From the NCBI GenBank assembly GCA_036399015.1, contig DASWNW010000038.1, positions 62,001 to 126,000 of the forward strand: DNA of 64,000 nt, given 5' to 3'. The DNA comes from QHVT01 sp036399015. GTDB lineage: Bacteria; Acidobacteriota; Thermoanaerobaculia; Gp7-AA8. Position 1 is the stretch's first letter, and each line of letters begins with the position of its first letter. Shown here piece after piece: positions 53,638 to 63,134 of this stretch. The position numbers were made by a program, and so were the translations under genes. The notes under the pieces were generated by a model that had not been told where the DNA came from, ran no database searches, and saw only the letters and a program-made list of their open reading frames with translations.

Positions 53638-53886
53638 ATGGCCTCGCACGAGGAGCTGCTGAAGCGGATCACGGCGAATCCCAACATCTACGGGGGAAAG
53701 CCGATCGTGCGTGGACATCGCCTCGCCGTCGACCACATCATTGGCATGCTCGGCGCCGGCGATTCCCCGGATGACCTGCTCCGTGCCTATCCCTGGCTGG
53801 AGCGCGAGGACATTCAGGCCTGCCTGCTCTACGCCGCGCGTATTCTCCGTCGCGAGCGCGTCGATGTCGCCGTCGAAGTGAAGTGA
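53638..53886 (+). CDS. DUF433 antitoxin, copy 1
   Basis: 82 residues. DUF433 features: RITANPNIYGGKPIVRGHRL, then AVDHIIGMLGAGDSPDDLLRAYPWLEREDIQACLLYAA. The domain is a helix-turn-helix fold usually paired with a DUF5615 PIN-like toxin. The stop overlaps the GTG of the next gene (GTGA). Autoregulation through the shared leader is likely, by analogy with other modules. Confidence 0.9.
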   Translation: MASHEELLKRITANPNIYGGKPIVRGHRLAVDHIIGMLGAGDSPDDLLRAYPWLEREDIQACLLYAARILRRERVDVAVEVK

Positions 53887-54242
53887 AGCTGCTGCTCGAC
53901 TCCTGCATGTGGCCCGGGTCGGTTGCCGAGTTGCGCGCCGCAGGCCACGATGTCGTCTGGGTCGGAGAGTGGCCGCACGATCCGGGCGACGAGCAGATCC
54001 TCGCCATCGCGGCCGCAGAACGGCGCGTCCTGGTGACGCTCGACAACGATTTCGGCGAGCTCGTGGTGGTGAGACAACAAGCGAGCGCCGGCGTGATCCG
54101 GGTCATCGACGAGTCGGTGTGGCTGCATGCGCCGATGTGCGAACGGGCGATCGAGCAGTACCGCGAGGAGCTCACCTCCGGCGCCATCGTCGTCGTCGAA
54201 GCGGATCGCACGCGAGTGTGGCTTCCGGACCGTGACGCTTGA
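53883..54242 (+). CDS. DUF5615 PIN-like toxin, copy 1
   Basis: 119 residues from GTG 53883. MKLLLDSCMWPGSVAELRAAG, HDVVWVGEWPHDPGDEQIL and RVLVTLDNDFGELVV give the PIN-like acidic residues (Asp6, Asp near 37 and 43, Asp-Asn-Asp near 60). Predicted RNA nuclease neutralised by the upstream DUF433 protein. The stop lies inside the second copy of the leader. Confidence 0.88.
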   Translation: MKLLLDSCMWPGSVAELRAAGHDVVWVGEWPHDPGDEQILAIAAAERRVLVTLDNDFGELVVVRQQASAGVIRVIDESVWLHAPMCERAIEQYREELTSGAIVVVEADRTRVWLPDRDA

Positions 54243-54275
54243 TCCCGCACATCGGAGGCGGAGTATAGCGAGGAG

Positions 54276-54281
54276 TAGAAT
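54276..54281 (+). promoter_or_regulatory. TAGAAT -10 box of the second DUF433 gene
   Basis: Identical context to copy 1, 6 nt before ATG 54288. Confidence 0.5.
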
Positions 54282-54287
54282 TGAGGC

Positions 54288-54536
54288 ATGGCCTCGCACG
54301 ACGAGCTGCTCGACCGGATCACTGCGAATCCGGAGATCTTTGGCGGAAAGCCCATCATCCGCGGCCATCGAATGGCCGTGGAGCACGTGCTGCAGCTCAT
54401 GGCCGCCGGGTCGTCAGTAGAGGAGATCCTCGAGCACTACCCCTGGATGGAGCCCGCCGACATTCAGGCCTGCCTGCTGTACGCGGCACGTGTTGTCGGC
54501 CGTGAGCGGGTCGATATCGCGGTTTCTTCGCGGTGA
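54288..54536 (+). CDS. DUF433 antitoxin, copy 2
   Basis: 82 residues, DUF433 fold: RITANPEIFGGKPIIRGHRM, AVEHVLQLMAAGSSVEEILEHYPWMEPADIQACLLYAA. About 60% identical to copy 1 at protein level despite an identical 5' leader. The stop overlaps the next GTG by 4 nt. Confidence 0.9.
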   Translation: MASHDELLDRITANPEIFGGKPIIRGHRMAVEHVLQLMAAGSSVEEILEHYPWMEPADIQACLLYAARVVGRERVDIAVSSR

Positions 54537-54904
54537 AGCTGCTGTTCGATTCCTGCATGTCCGCGGCGGTCGCCGAGCAGTTGCGGCGCGACGGTGTGGA
54601 CGTCGTATGGGTGGGCGACTGGCCTTGCGATCCCGGCGATCCAGCCATCCTCGGCCGCGCATTTGCCGAGGAGCGCGTGCTGGTCACGCTCGACAAGGAC
54701 TTCGGTGAGCTCGCGGTGCTGGGGCGGCGACCTCATGCCGGCATCGTGCGGTTCGTGGAAGTGCCTCTCGCGGAGATGGCGTCAACGTGCCGGCGTGTCG
54801 CGACGTTCTATGCGGCGCAACTCGCCGCAGGCGCGATCATCACGGTGGAGGCGAAGCGGACGCGCGTGAGATTCCCTCTCGGCGACAGCGAACTGGACGC
54901 GTGA
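54533..54904 (+). CDS. DUF5615 PIN-like toxin, copy 2
   Basis: 123 residues from GTG 54533. MKLLFDSCMSAAVAEQLRRDG, VVWVGDWPCDPGDPAIL and RVLVTLDKDFGELAVLG keep the acidic PIN-like residues. It has diverged more from copy 1 than the leader has, so the two pairs may no longer cross-neutralise. Confidence 0.88.
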   Translation: MKLLFDSCMSAAVAEQLRRDGVDVVWVGDWPCDPGDPAILGRAFAEERVLVTLDKDFGELAVLGRRPHAGIVRFVEVPLAEMASTCRRVATFYAAQLAAGAIITVEAKRTRVRFPLGDSELDA

Positions 54905-54929
54905 ACCGGCCGTCGCCTCGAGCCGGGCG

Positions 54930-55303
54930 CCGCACATCGGAGGCGGAGCATCGCGAGGAGTAGAATTACAGGACGCGCCGTTCTGCGGCGCGACATCGAC
55001 GCGCTTACGCCGGAGAATACGCGCGGCATAGAGCAGGCAGGCCTGAATGTCGTCGCGCTCCAGCCAGGGATAGGCGCGGAGAAGGTCATCCGGTACTGCT
55101 CGTTCGCCCGTTCGCACATCGGCGCATGCAGCCACACCGACTCGTCGATGATCCGGATCACGCCGGCGCTCGCCTGGTGTCTCACCACCACGAGCTCGCC
55201 GAAATCGTTGTCGAGCGTCACCAGCGAGGAGCTCACCTCCGGCGCCACGTCGTCGTGGAAGCGGATCGCACGCGACTGTGGCTTCCGGACCGTGACGCGT
55301 AGA
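54930..55303. pseudogene. Scrambled third copy of the DUF433/DUF5615 unit
   Basis: The 409-bp gap 54905-55313 holds no intact gene but the remains of a third unit. It has leader-like sequence at 54930-54969 with TAGAAT. An antitoxin 3' piece (54990-55093, encoding AYPWLERDDIQACLLYAARI) and a toxin middle piece (55091-55224, encoding VTLDNDFGELVVVRHQASAG) both read on the minus strand. A toxin tail (55225-55299) reads on the plus strand. The order antitoxin-toxin-tail is kept, but the first two pieces are each inverted in place. They are closer to copy 1 than to copy 2. The pieces meet at a shared CCGG. No functional product is expected. Confidence 0.75.
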
Positions 55304-55313
55304 ATCCCGCCCC

Positions 55314-57488
55314 ATGCGCAAACTGCTCGCCCTGCTGCTCCTCCTCACCACGCCTCTCTCCGCACAGGTGAAGCCGATTTACGGGTTTGCCGACCCGGCG
55401 AAGGAGGAGGCGCTGGAGCGGCAGTTCGACGCGAAGCTGAATCGCGAGAACCTGCGCGCCTGGATGAAGCGCATGACGGCGCGGCCGCATCATGCCGGGT
55501 CGGCCTACGGGAAAGAAAACGCGGAGTTCATCGCGTCGCTCTTCCGGTCGTGGGGCTACGAGACGACGATCGAGCGGTTCGACGTGCTGTTCCCGACGCC
55601 GAAGGTGCGCGTGGTCGAGCTGATCGCGCCGGAGACGTACAAGGCGCAACTCGTCGAGCCGGCGCTGCAGGAGGACGCGACGTCGAACCAGGCGAACGAG
55701 ATTCTGCCGACCTACAACGCCTACTCGACCGACGGCGACGTCACGGGCGAGCTGGTGTACGTCAACTACGGCGTGCCGGACGACTACGACGTCCTGGCGC
55801 GGAACGGCGTCGACGTGCGGGGGAAGATCGTCATCGCCCGCTACGGCGGCTCGTGGCGGGGGATCAAGCCGAAGGTGGCAGCGGAGCGGGGCGCGATCGG
55901 CTGCATCATCTACTCCGACCCGCGCGACGACGGCTACTTCACCGGCGAGGTCTATCCGAAAGGCGGCATGCGCAGCGAGCACTCCGCGCAGCGCGGCTCG
56001 GTCGCCGACATGCCGCTCTATCCCGGCGACCCGCTCACGCCCGGCGTCGGCGCGACCGCCAACGCGCAGCGCCTCCCGCGTGAGAAGGCGGAGACCATCA
56101 CGAAGATCCCGGTCCTCCCGATCTCCTACGGCGACGCGCTCCCGCTCCTCCGCAACCTCGGCGGACCGGTCGCGCCGGAGCCCTGGCGCGGCGCGCTCCC
56201 GATCACCTACCACCTCGGCGCCGGCCCGGCGCGCGTGCACATGAAGCTCGAGTTCGACTGGAAGCTCGCGCCGGCGTACGACGTCATCGCGCGCCTCCGC
56301 GGCAGCGAGTTTCCCGACCAGTGGATCATGCGCGGCAATCACCACGACGCGTGGGTGCACGGCGCGTACGACCCGATCAGCGGCATGGTGGCGCTGCTGG
56401 AGGAGGCGCGCGCGATCGGCGAGCTGGCGAAGAGCGGCTCGCGGCCGCGCCGCACGGTCGTCTACGCCGCCTGGGACGCCGAGGAGCAGGGGCTGCTCGG
56501 CTCGACCGAGTGGGTGGAGACACACCTCGCGGAACTGCAGGAGAAGGCCGTCATTTACATCAACTCCGACGCCACCGGCCGCGGCTTCTTCGACGCCGCC
56601 GGGTCGCACACGCTGGAGCGCTTCGTGACCGAGGTGGCGCGCGACGTCGAGGACCCGCTGCGGAAAGTCTCGGTGCTGGAGCGCCGCCGCGCGTACGACG
56701 TCGTCACCGCGGAGGACACCGGCACCCGGCGGGAGATCCGCGACCGTCCCCTCTTCCGCATGGACGCCCTCGGCTCCGGCTCCGACTACTCGCCGTTCCT
56801 GCAGCACGCCGCCATCCCCTCGCTGCACGTCGCGTACGGCGGCGAGGAAAAGTACGGCGTCTACCACTCCGCGTACGACTCCTTCGATCACTTCACCCGC
56901 TACACCGACCCGAACTTCGACTACGCGATCGTGCAGGCGAAGACCACCGGCCGCATGACGCTGCGCCTCGCCAACGCCGACTTTCTCCCGTTCGAGGCGA
57001 CGACGCTCGCCGACACCGTCGCCCGCTACGTGGCCAACGTGACGGCGCTCGCCGATCGCATGCGCGCCGAGACCGAGGAGGAGAACCGGCTGCTGCGCGA
57101 GCGCGAGCTGGCCGCCGATCCGCTGGAGACGTTCGTCGGCGACAAGGAGAAAGACCCGGTGCCGCATCTGGAGCTCGCGCCGCTGCAAAACGCCCTGGCG
57201 CGGCTGCAGAAGAACGCGAGGACGTTCGACGCCGCGAAGAAGCGCGACGACCGCGCGGTGATGCGGCTCGAGCGGGCGCTCAGCCGTCCGGAGGGGCTGC
57301 CCGGCCGTCCCTGGTACCGCCACCACATCTACGCGCCCGGCTTCTACACCGGCTACGGCGTGAAGACGCTCCCCGGCGTGCGCGAGGCGATCGAGCAGCG
57401 GGAGTGGAGCGAGGCCAACGCGCAGATCGTGATCCTGGCGGGGGTGCTCGACCGCTACGCGGCGCTGCTGGCGGACGCGGTCCGCTAG
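55314..57488 (+). CDS. M28 family zinc peptidase (glutamate carboxypeptidase II-like), exported
   Basis: 724 residues with a signal peptide (LLALLLLLTTPLSAQV). PA-domain insertion (about 130-230, GKIVIARYGGSWRG) and M28 core: His of GNHHDAWVHGA with Asp (about 344-353), WDAEEQGLLGSTEW (Glu-Glu near 389), SDATGRGF and YHSAYDSFDHF (about 517) give the binuclear zinc site. A C-terminal helical TFR-like dimerisation domain follows. Removes C-terminal or gamma-linked residues from peptides in the periplasm. TAGAAT lies 8 nt before the ATG. The stop codon is inside a stop-to-stop repeat element. Confidence 0.9.
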   Translation: MRKLLALLLLLTTPLSAQVKPIYGFADPAKEEALERQFDAKLNRENLRAWMKRMTARPHHAGSAYGKENAEFIASLFRSWGYETTIERFDVLFPTPKVRVVELIAPETYKAQLVEPALQEDATSNQANEILPTYNAYSTDGDVTGELVYVNYGVPDDYDVLARNGVDVRGKIVIARYGGSWRGIKPKVAAERGAIGCIIYSDPRDDGYFTGEVYPKGGMRSEHSAQRGSVADMPLYPGDPLTPGVGATANAQRLPREKAETITKIPVLPISYGDALPLLRNLGGPVAPEPWRGALPITYHLGAGPARVHMKLEFDWKLAPAYDVIARLRGSEFPDQWIMRGNHHDAWVHGAYDPISGMVALLEEARAIGELAKSGSRPRRTVVYAAWDAEEQGLLGSTEWVETHLAELQEKAVIYINSDATGRGFFDAAGSHTLERFVTEVARDVEDPLRKVSVLERRRAYDVVTAEDTGTRREIRDRPLFRMDALGSGSDYSPFLQHAAIPSLHVAYGGEEKYGVYHSAYDSFDHFTRYTDPNFDYAIVQAKTTGRMTLRLANADFLPFEATTLADTVARYVANVTALADRMRAETEEENRLLRERELAADPLETFVGDKEKDPVPHLELAPLQNALARLQKNARTFDAAKKRDDRAVMRLERALSRPEGLPGRPWYRHHIYAPGFYTGYGVKTLPGVREAIEQREWSEANAQIVILAGVLDRYAALLADAVR

Positions 57489-57568
57489 GAGCCTGCGCGG
57501 CAGAACGGACCGACGGAGTGGCGTACGTGCACGGGCGGAGCAACCAGCGCTGCCGGCCGTGCCGGCTA
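57486..57568. repeat. Stop-to-stop repeat element, copy 1 (83 bp)
   Basis: Starts with the TAG of the peptidase gene and ends with the CTA that is the TAG of ftsB on the other strand. Its reverse complement matches 60295-60378 with about five differences. Internal self-complementary segments (CCGGCACGGCCGG, CGTACGTGCAC) could form stems. Confidence 0.88.
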
Positions 57569-57886
57569 ACGCGGCAGCATGTAGACCGTCTCGCCCTTGC
57601 GTGACATGCCGAGGTCCTCGCGCGCGATCCGCTCGATCGCGTACGACGACTTCTTCACGCTCTCGATCTCCGCGCGCAGCCGGGCATTCTCGGCGTCGAG
57701 GCGGGCGATGTCGGCGTGCAGCGCGGCCACGCGCGCGCGGGCGTGCTGCAGCTCGTGCAGACCGCGGTCGCTGAAGAAGAACGACAGCCCGAACACGACG
57801 ATGAGCACGCCGGCCAGAAAGACGACGGCCTTGAGCGTGACCTGCGTCGCGCGGCGGGACTCGTGCGTAGTGACGAGGGAAGGCAT
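57566..57886 (-). CDS. ftsB: FtsB/DivIC-family septum formation protein
   Basis: 106 residues from ATG at 57884-57886. One membrane helix (about 17-39, VTLKAVVFLAGVLIVVFGLSF), then a coiled coil with heptad Leu/Ala (HADIARLDAENARLRAEIES), then IERIAREDLGMSRKGETVYML, the conserved DivIC/FtsB end. Bitopic cell-division protein working with FtsL and FtsQ. TACACT lies 9 nt before the start. Divergent from purB. Confidence 0.9.
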   Translation of the reverse strand: MPSLVTTHESRRATQVTLKAVVFLAGVLIVVFGLSFFFSDRGLHELQHARARVAALHADIARLDAENARLRAEIESVKKSSYAIERIAREDLGMSRKGETVYMLPR

Positions 57887-57907
57887 CCGCCGCGTAGTGT
57901 ACGCACA

Positions 57908-57913
57908 TATAAT
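57908..57913 (+). promoter_or_regulatory. TATAAT -10 box, 6 nt before purB GTG
   Basis: Consensus TATAAT followed by TCGCCC and GTG 57920. Predicts a leaderless purB message. No -35 is visible. Confidence 0.55.
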
Positions 57914-57919
57914 TCGCCC

Positions 57920-59356
57920 GTGAAGCACGACCATGCCTCGAACCCGCTGACCGAGCGTTACGCGTCGCGGGAGATGTCCTACCTTTTCTCCGCAAACTAC
58001 AAGTTCCGCACGTGGCGGCGGCTCTGGATCGCGCTCGCCGAGGCGGAGAAAGAGCTCGGCCTGCCGATCACGGACGAACAGCTCGCCGACCTCAAGACGC
58101 ACGCGGAGCTGATCAACTTCGAGGAGGCCGAGCGCCGCGAGCGCGAGGTGCGCCACGACGTGATGGCGCACGTGCACGCGTACGGGCTCCAGGCGACCAG
58201 CGCCAAAGGGATCATCCACCTCGGCGCGACGTCCGCCTTCGTCACCGACAACACCGACATCCTGCAGATGGGCGAGGGGCTGCGGATCATCCGCCGCCGC
58301 ATCGTGAACGTGCTGGCGAAGCTGCGCGACTTCGCCTGGAAGTGGCGTGCGACGCCGACACTCGCCTTCACGCACTTCCAGCCGGCGCAGCTCACCACGG
58401 TCGGGAAGCGCGCCACGCTCTGGATGCACGACCTCCTCCTCGACTACCGCGACATCGAGTTCCGCGAGTCGCAGCTCGCGCTCCTCGGCGTGAAGGGGGC
58501 GACCGGCACGCAGGCCTCCTTCCTCAACCTCTTCGGCGGCGACGAGGCGAAGGTGCACCGCCTCGAGCAGCTCGTCGCGGAGAAGGTCGGCATGCGCCGC
58601 AGCTACGCGGTGTCGGGCCAGACCTACTCGCGGAAGATCGACTCGCAGGTCGTCAACACGCTCTCCGGCTTCGCGCAGTCGGCGTCGAAGTTCGGCTACG
58701 ACATGCGCCTGCTGCAGCACCTGCGCGAGATCGAGGAGCCGTTCGAGGAAGACCAGATCGGCTCGTCCGCAATGCCGTACAAGCGCAACCCGATGCGCGC
58801 CGAGCGGATCGACGCGCTGACGCGCCACCTGATCGTGAACGCGCTCAACCCAGCGCTCACCGCCGCCACGCAGTGGTTCGAGCGGACGCTCGACGACTCC
58901 GCGAACCGCCGCATCGCCATCCCGGAGGCGTTCCTCGCCGCCGACGCCGTGGCCCTCATCTACGACAACGTCGTGGCGGGCCTCGTGGTGCACGAGGACG
59001 TGATCGCGCGCAACGTGCGCCAGGAGCTGCCGTTCATGATGACGGAGAACCTGATGATGGAAGGGGTGAGCCGCGGCGGCGACCGGCAGGTGCTGCACGA
59101 GCGCATCCGCATCCACGCCAAGGGCGCCGCCGACGCGCTGAAGGCGGGCGCCGGCGAGAACGACCTCTTCGACCGCATCGCCGGCGACGAGCTGTTCGGC
59201 ATCGACCGCGGCGCGATCGAGCAGCTCGCCTCCCCCGAGCGCTACACTGGACTCGCGCAACAACAGACGGAGCGCTTCCTGCTCGAGGAGGTCGACCCGA
59301 TCCTCGGCGTGGAGCGCGAACAGATCCGCGACGAGGTCGGCGAGGTACGCGTATGA
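57920..59356 (+). CDS. purB: Adenylosuccinate lyase
   Basis: 478 residues from GTG 57920 (MKHDHASNPLTERYASREMS). PurB signatures: YLFSANYKFRTWRRLW, IIHLGATSAFVTDNTDILQM, FTHFQPAQLTTVGKR and the catalytic loop GSSAMPYKRNPMRAER with the serine. It splits adenylosuccinate to AMP and SAICAR to AICAR. The C-terminal end overlaps the RlpA start (ATGA). Confidence 0.96.
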   Translation: MKHDHASNPLTERYASREMSYLFSANYKFRTWRRLWIALAEAEKELGLPITDEQLADLKTHAELINFEEAERREREVRHDVMAHVHAYGLQATSAKGIIHLGATSAFVTDNTDILQMGEGLRIIRRRIVNVLAKLRDFAWKWRATPTLAFTHFQPAQLTTVGKRATLWMHDLLLDYRDIEFRESQLALLGVKGATGTQASFLNLFGGDEAKVHRLEQLVAEKVGMRRSYAVSGQTYSRKIDSQVVNTLSGFAQSASKFGYDMRLLQHLREIEEPFEEDQIGSSAMPYKRNPMRAERIDALTRHLIVNALNPALTAATQWFERTLDDSANRRIAIPEAFLAADAVALIYDNVVAGLVVHEDVIARNVRQELPFMMTENLMMEGVSRGGDRQVLHERIRIHAKGAADALKAGAGENDLFDRIAGDELFGIDRGAIEQLASPERYTGLAQQQTERFLLEEVDPILGVEREQIRDEVGEVRV

Positions 59357-60297
59357 GATCGAGGATCGTGGCAGTGGCGGCGATGGTGGTGCTGGCGTAC
59401 GGCTGTGCGACCTCCGCTCCCGTTCCCGCGCCGGCCGCGCCGGCGACGCTGCACGGCATCGCGAGCTGGTACGGCGAGGAGTTCGCCGGCCGCACCACGG
59501 CCAACGGCGAGATCTTCGACCCCCGGTCTCTCACCGCCGCGCATCGCACGCTGCCGTTCGGCACCGTCCTCGACATCACGAACCCCAAGACGTCGCAGTC
59601 GGTGCGGGTGCGCATTAACGACCGCGGCCCCTACATCGGCAACCGCATCATCGACCTCTCGTACGCGGCGGCGCAGCAGATCGGCCTCATCGAGCCGGGC
59701 GTCGGCGAGGTGGACATCAAGGTGGTGAAGATCGGCAGCGGCGAGCGCGAGCCGCCGGCACCGTTCGACGTCACCATCGCCGAGGCGCCGAAGACGGCGC
59801 CGGTGCGCTCGGCGGGCGATCCGCCGCCGGTCGCCTTCCCGCTGCCTGGGCAGCCGGCGCGGTCGGCGCAGCCGGAGCCGGCGGCCGAGCCGGAGACCGA
59901 CGCCGTCGTCGACCGGGTGGACGTCGAGGTGCAGCGCGGCGGGATGATCACGCGCAAGCAGATCGCGGAAGACGGGAAGACGATCGTCGAAGTGCCGGTC
60001 GCGCGCGGCGAGGCGCCGACGGCGAGCAGCTACGACGAGCAGCGCCGCAACACCGCGCGCCGCGAGGCGGTCGCCCCGCGGCGGGTGCAGTTCTTCGTGC
60101 AGGTGGGCGCGTTCTCGGTCGAGGCGAATGCGAAGGCGCTGCAGGAGCGGCTCGCCGCCATCGGCCACCACGCGGTCATCGACCGCGAGGACCTCTACCG
60201 CGTCCGCCTCGGCCCCTTCGCCACGCGCGATGCGGCCGTGCAGGCCCGCACCGCGCTGGAGACGAAGGGCGTCAGCGCGCTGATCGTCACCGACTAG
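59353..60297 (+). CDS. rlpA: RlpA-like septal lytic transglycosylase with SPOR domain
   Basis: 314 residues from ATG 59353. Lipobox VLAYGC (Cys18). Double-psi beta-barrel domain (about 35-130): GIASWYGEEFAGRTTANGEI, FDPRSLTAAHRTLPFGT and RVRINDRGPYIGNRIIDLS, with the catalytic Asp. A Pro-rich linker is followed by a C-terminal SPOR domain (about 240-314, FFVQVGAFSVEANAKALQER). It cleaves naked glycan strands at the septum. ftsB is two genes away, a cell-division neighbourhood. Confidence 0.92.
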   Translation: MRSRIVAVAAMVVLAYGCATSAPVPAPAAPATLHGIASWYGEEFAGRTTANGEIFDPRSLTAAHRTLPFGTVLDITNPKTSQSVRVRINDRGPYIGNRIIDLSYAAAQQIGLIEPGVGEVDIKVVKIGSGEREPPAPFDVTIAEAPKTAPVRSAGDPPPVAFPLPGQPARSAQPEPAAEPETDAVVDRVDVEVQRGGMITRKQIAEDGKTIVEVPVARGEAPTASSYDEQRRNTARREAVAPRRVQFFVQVGAFSVEANAKALQERLAAIGHHAVIDREDLYRVRLGPFATRDAAVQARTALETKGVSALIVTD

Positions 60298-60378
60298 CCG
60301 GCACGGCCGGCAGCGCTGGTTGCTCCGCCGGTGCACGTACGGCCACTCCGTCGGTGCGTTCTGCCGCGCAAACTCCTA
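60295..60378. repeat. Stop-to-stop repeat element, copy 2 (84 bp)
   Basis: Starts with the TAG of rlpA and ends with the CTA that is the TAG of ndk. Inverted relative to copy 1, so the two copies flank ftsB-purB-rlpA as inverted repeats about 2.7 kb apart. Confidence 0.88.
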
Positions 60379-60792
60379 AACGAGCTCGGACTCGGCGAAG
60401 AAGAAGCCGATCTCGATCCGCGCGTTCTCGTCCGAGTCGGAGCCGTGGATCGCGTTCTGCTCGATCGACTCGCCGAAGTCCTTCCGGATCGTGCCGGCGT
60501 CGGCCTTCTGCGGATCGGTCGCTCCCATCACCTGACGCAGGTGGGGGACGGCGTTGTCGCGCTCGAGCGCGGCCACGTAAACCGGGCCGGAGGTCATGTA
60601 CTCGACGAGGCTGCCGAAGAACGGCCGCTCGCGATGCACGGCGTAGAAGGCCTCGGCCTGGCGCTGCGCCAGCGCGACTTTCTTGATGCCGAGGACGCGG
60701 AAGCCCTCGCTCTCGAGGCGGCTGATGATCTTCCCGAAATTGCCCTTGCGGACGGAGTCTGGCTTGATGATGGTGAAGGTACGATTGGACAT
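60376..60792 (-). CDS. ndk: Nucleoside diphosphate kinase
   Basis: 138 residues. MSNRTFTIIKPDSVRKGNFG, then VYVAALERDNAVPHLRQVMG and the catalytic His in NAIHGSDSDENA (about 115). Transfers the gamma-phosphate between nucleoside triphosphates and diphosphates. AAAGGA ribosome site; the -10 TATAAT (60829-60834, minus strand) overlaps the stop of the histidine kinase gene upstream, so ndk probably has its own promoter. Confidence 0.96.
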   Translation of the reverse strand: MSNRTFTIIKPDSVRKGNFGKIISRLESEGFRVLGIKKVALAQRQAEAFYAVHRERPFFGSLVEYMTSGPVYVAALERDNAVPHLRQVMGATDPQKADAGTIRKDFGESIEQNAIHGSDSDENARIEIGFFFAESELV

Positions 60793-60829
60793 CTGATTTC
60801 CTTTAGCGTGGCGTTCAGTGGGCGGCGGA

Positions 60830-62959
<2,130 letters not shown>

Positions 62960-62995
62960 GGGGAGTGACTGATGGTAGCACCGTGGGGGTTTTCT

Positions 62996-63134
62996 CGGGG
63001 TTCCTCGGGTTCCTCGGGGTTCCTCGGGGTTCCTCGGGTTCCTCGGGGTTCCTCGGGGTTCCTCGGGGTTCCTCGGCGAATGGTGCTGGTCTACCCGAGG
63101 AACTCCGAGGAACTCCGAGGAACCCGAGGAACCG
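62996..63134. repeat. GAGGAACYCC repeat, cluster 4, inverted arms
   Basis: Left arm of about nine GTTCCTCGG units (62996-63078), a spacer of 17 bp, and a right arm of four to five GAGGAACTCC units (63096-63134). The right arm ends at the stop of the next gene. The largest of the four clusters. Confidence 0.85.

Larger units (their letters stand above)
53591..54240. repeat. 650-bp toxin-antitoxin unit, copy 1
   Basis: Begins with GATCCCGCACAT (the first four codons of asnB on the other strand), contains the leader, DUF433 and DUF5615 genes, and ends where the same leader restarts. Copy 2 is 54241-54926. Confidence 0.8.
54241..54926. repeat. Toxin-antitoxin unit, copy 2
   Basis: The first 60 bases match copy 1 almost without change, whereas the two genes differ at roughly 40% of residues. 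Confidence 0.8.

Noticed and set aside
54782..55351. Minus-strand frames in the gap before the M28 peptidase as a real toxin or antitoxin gene
   Set aside because: They join pieces of toxin and antitoxin in wrong order and frame; best explained as a scrambled third copy.
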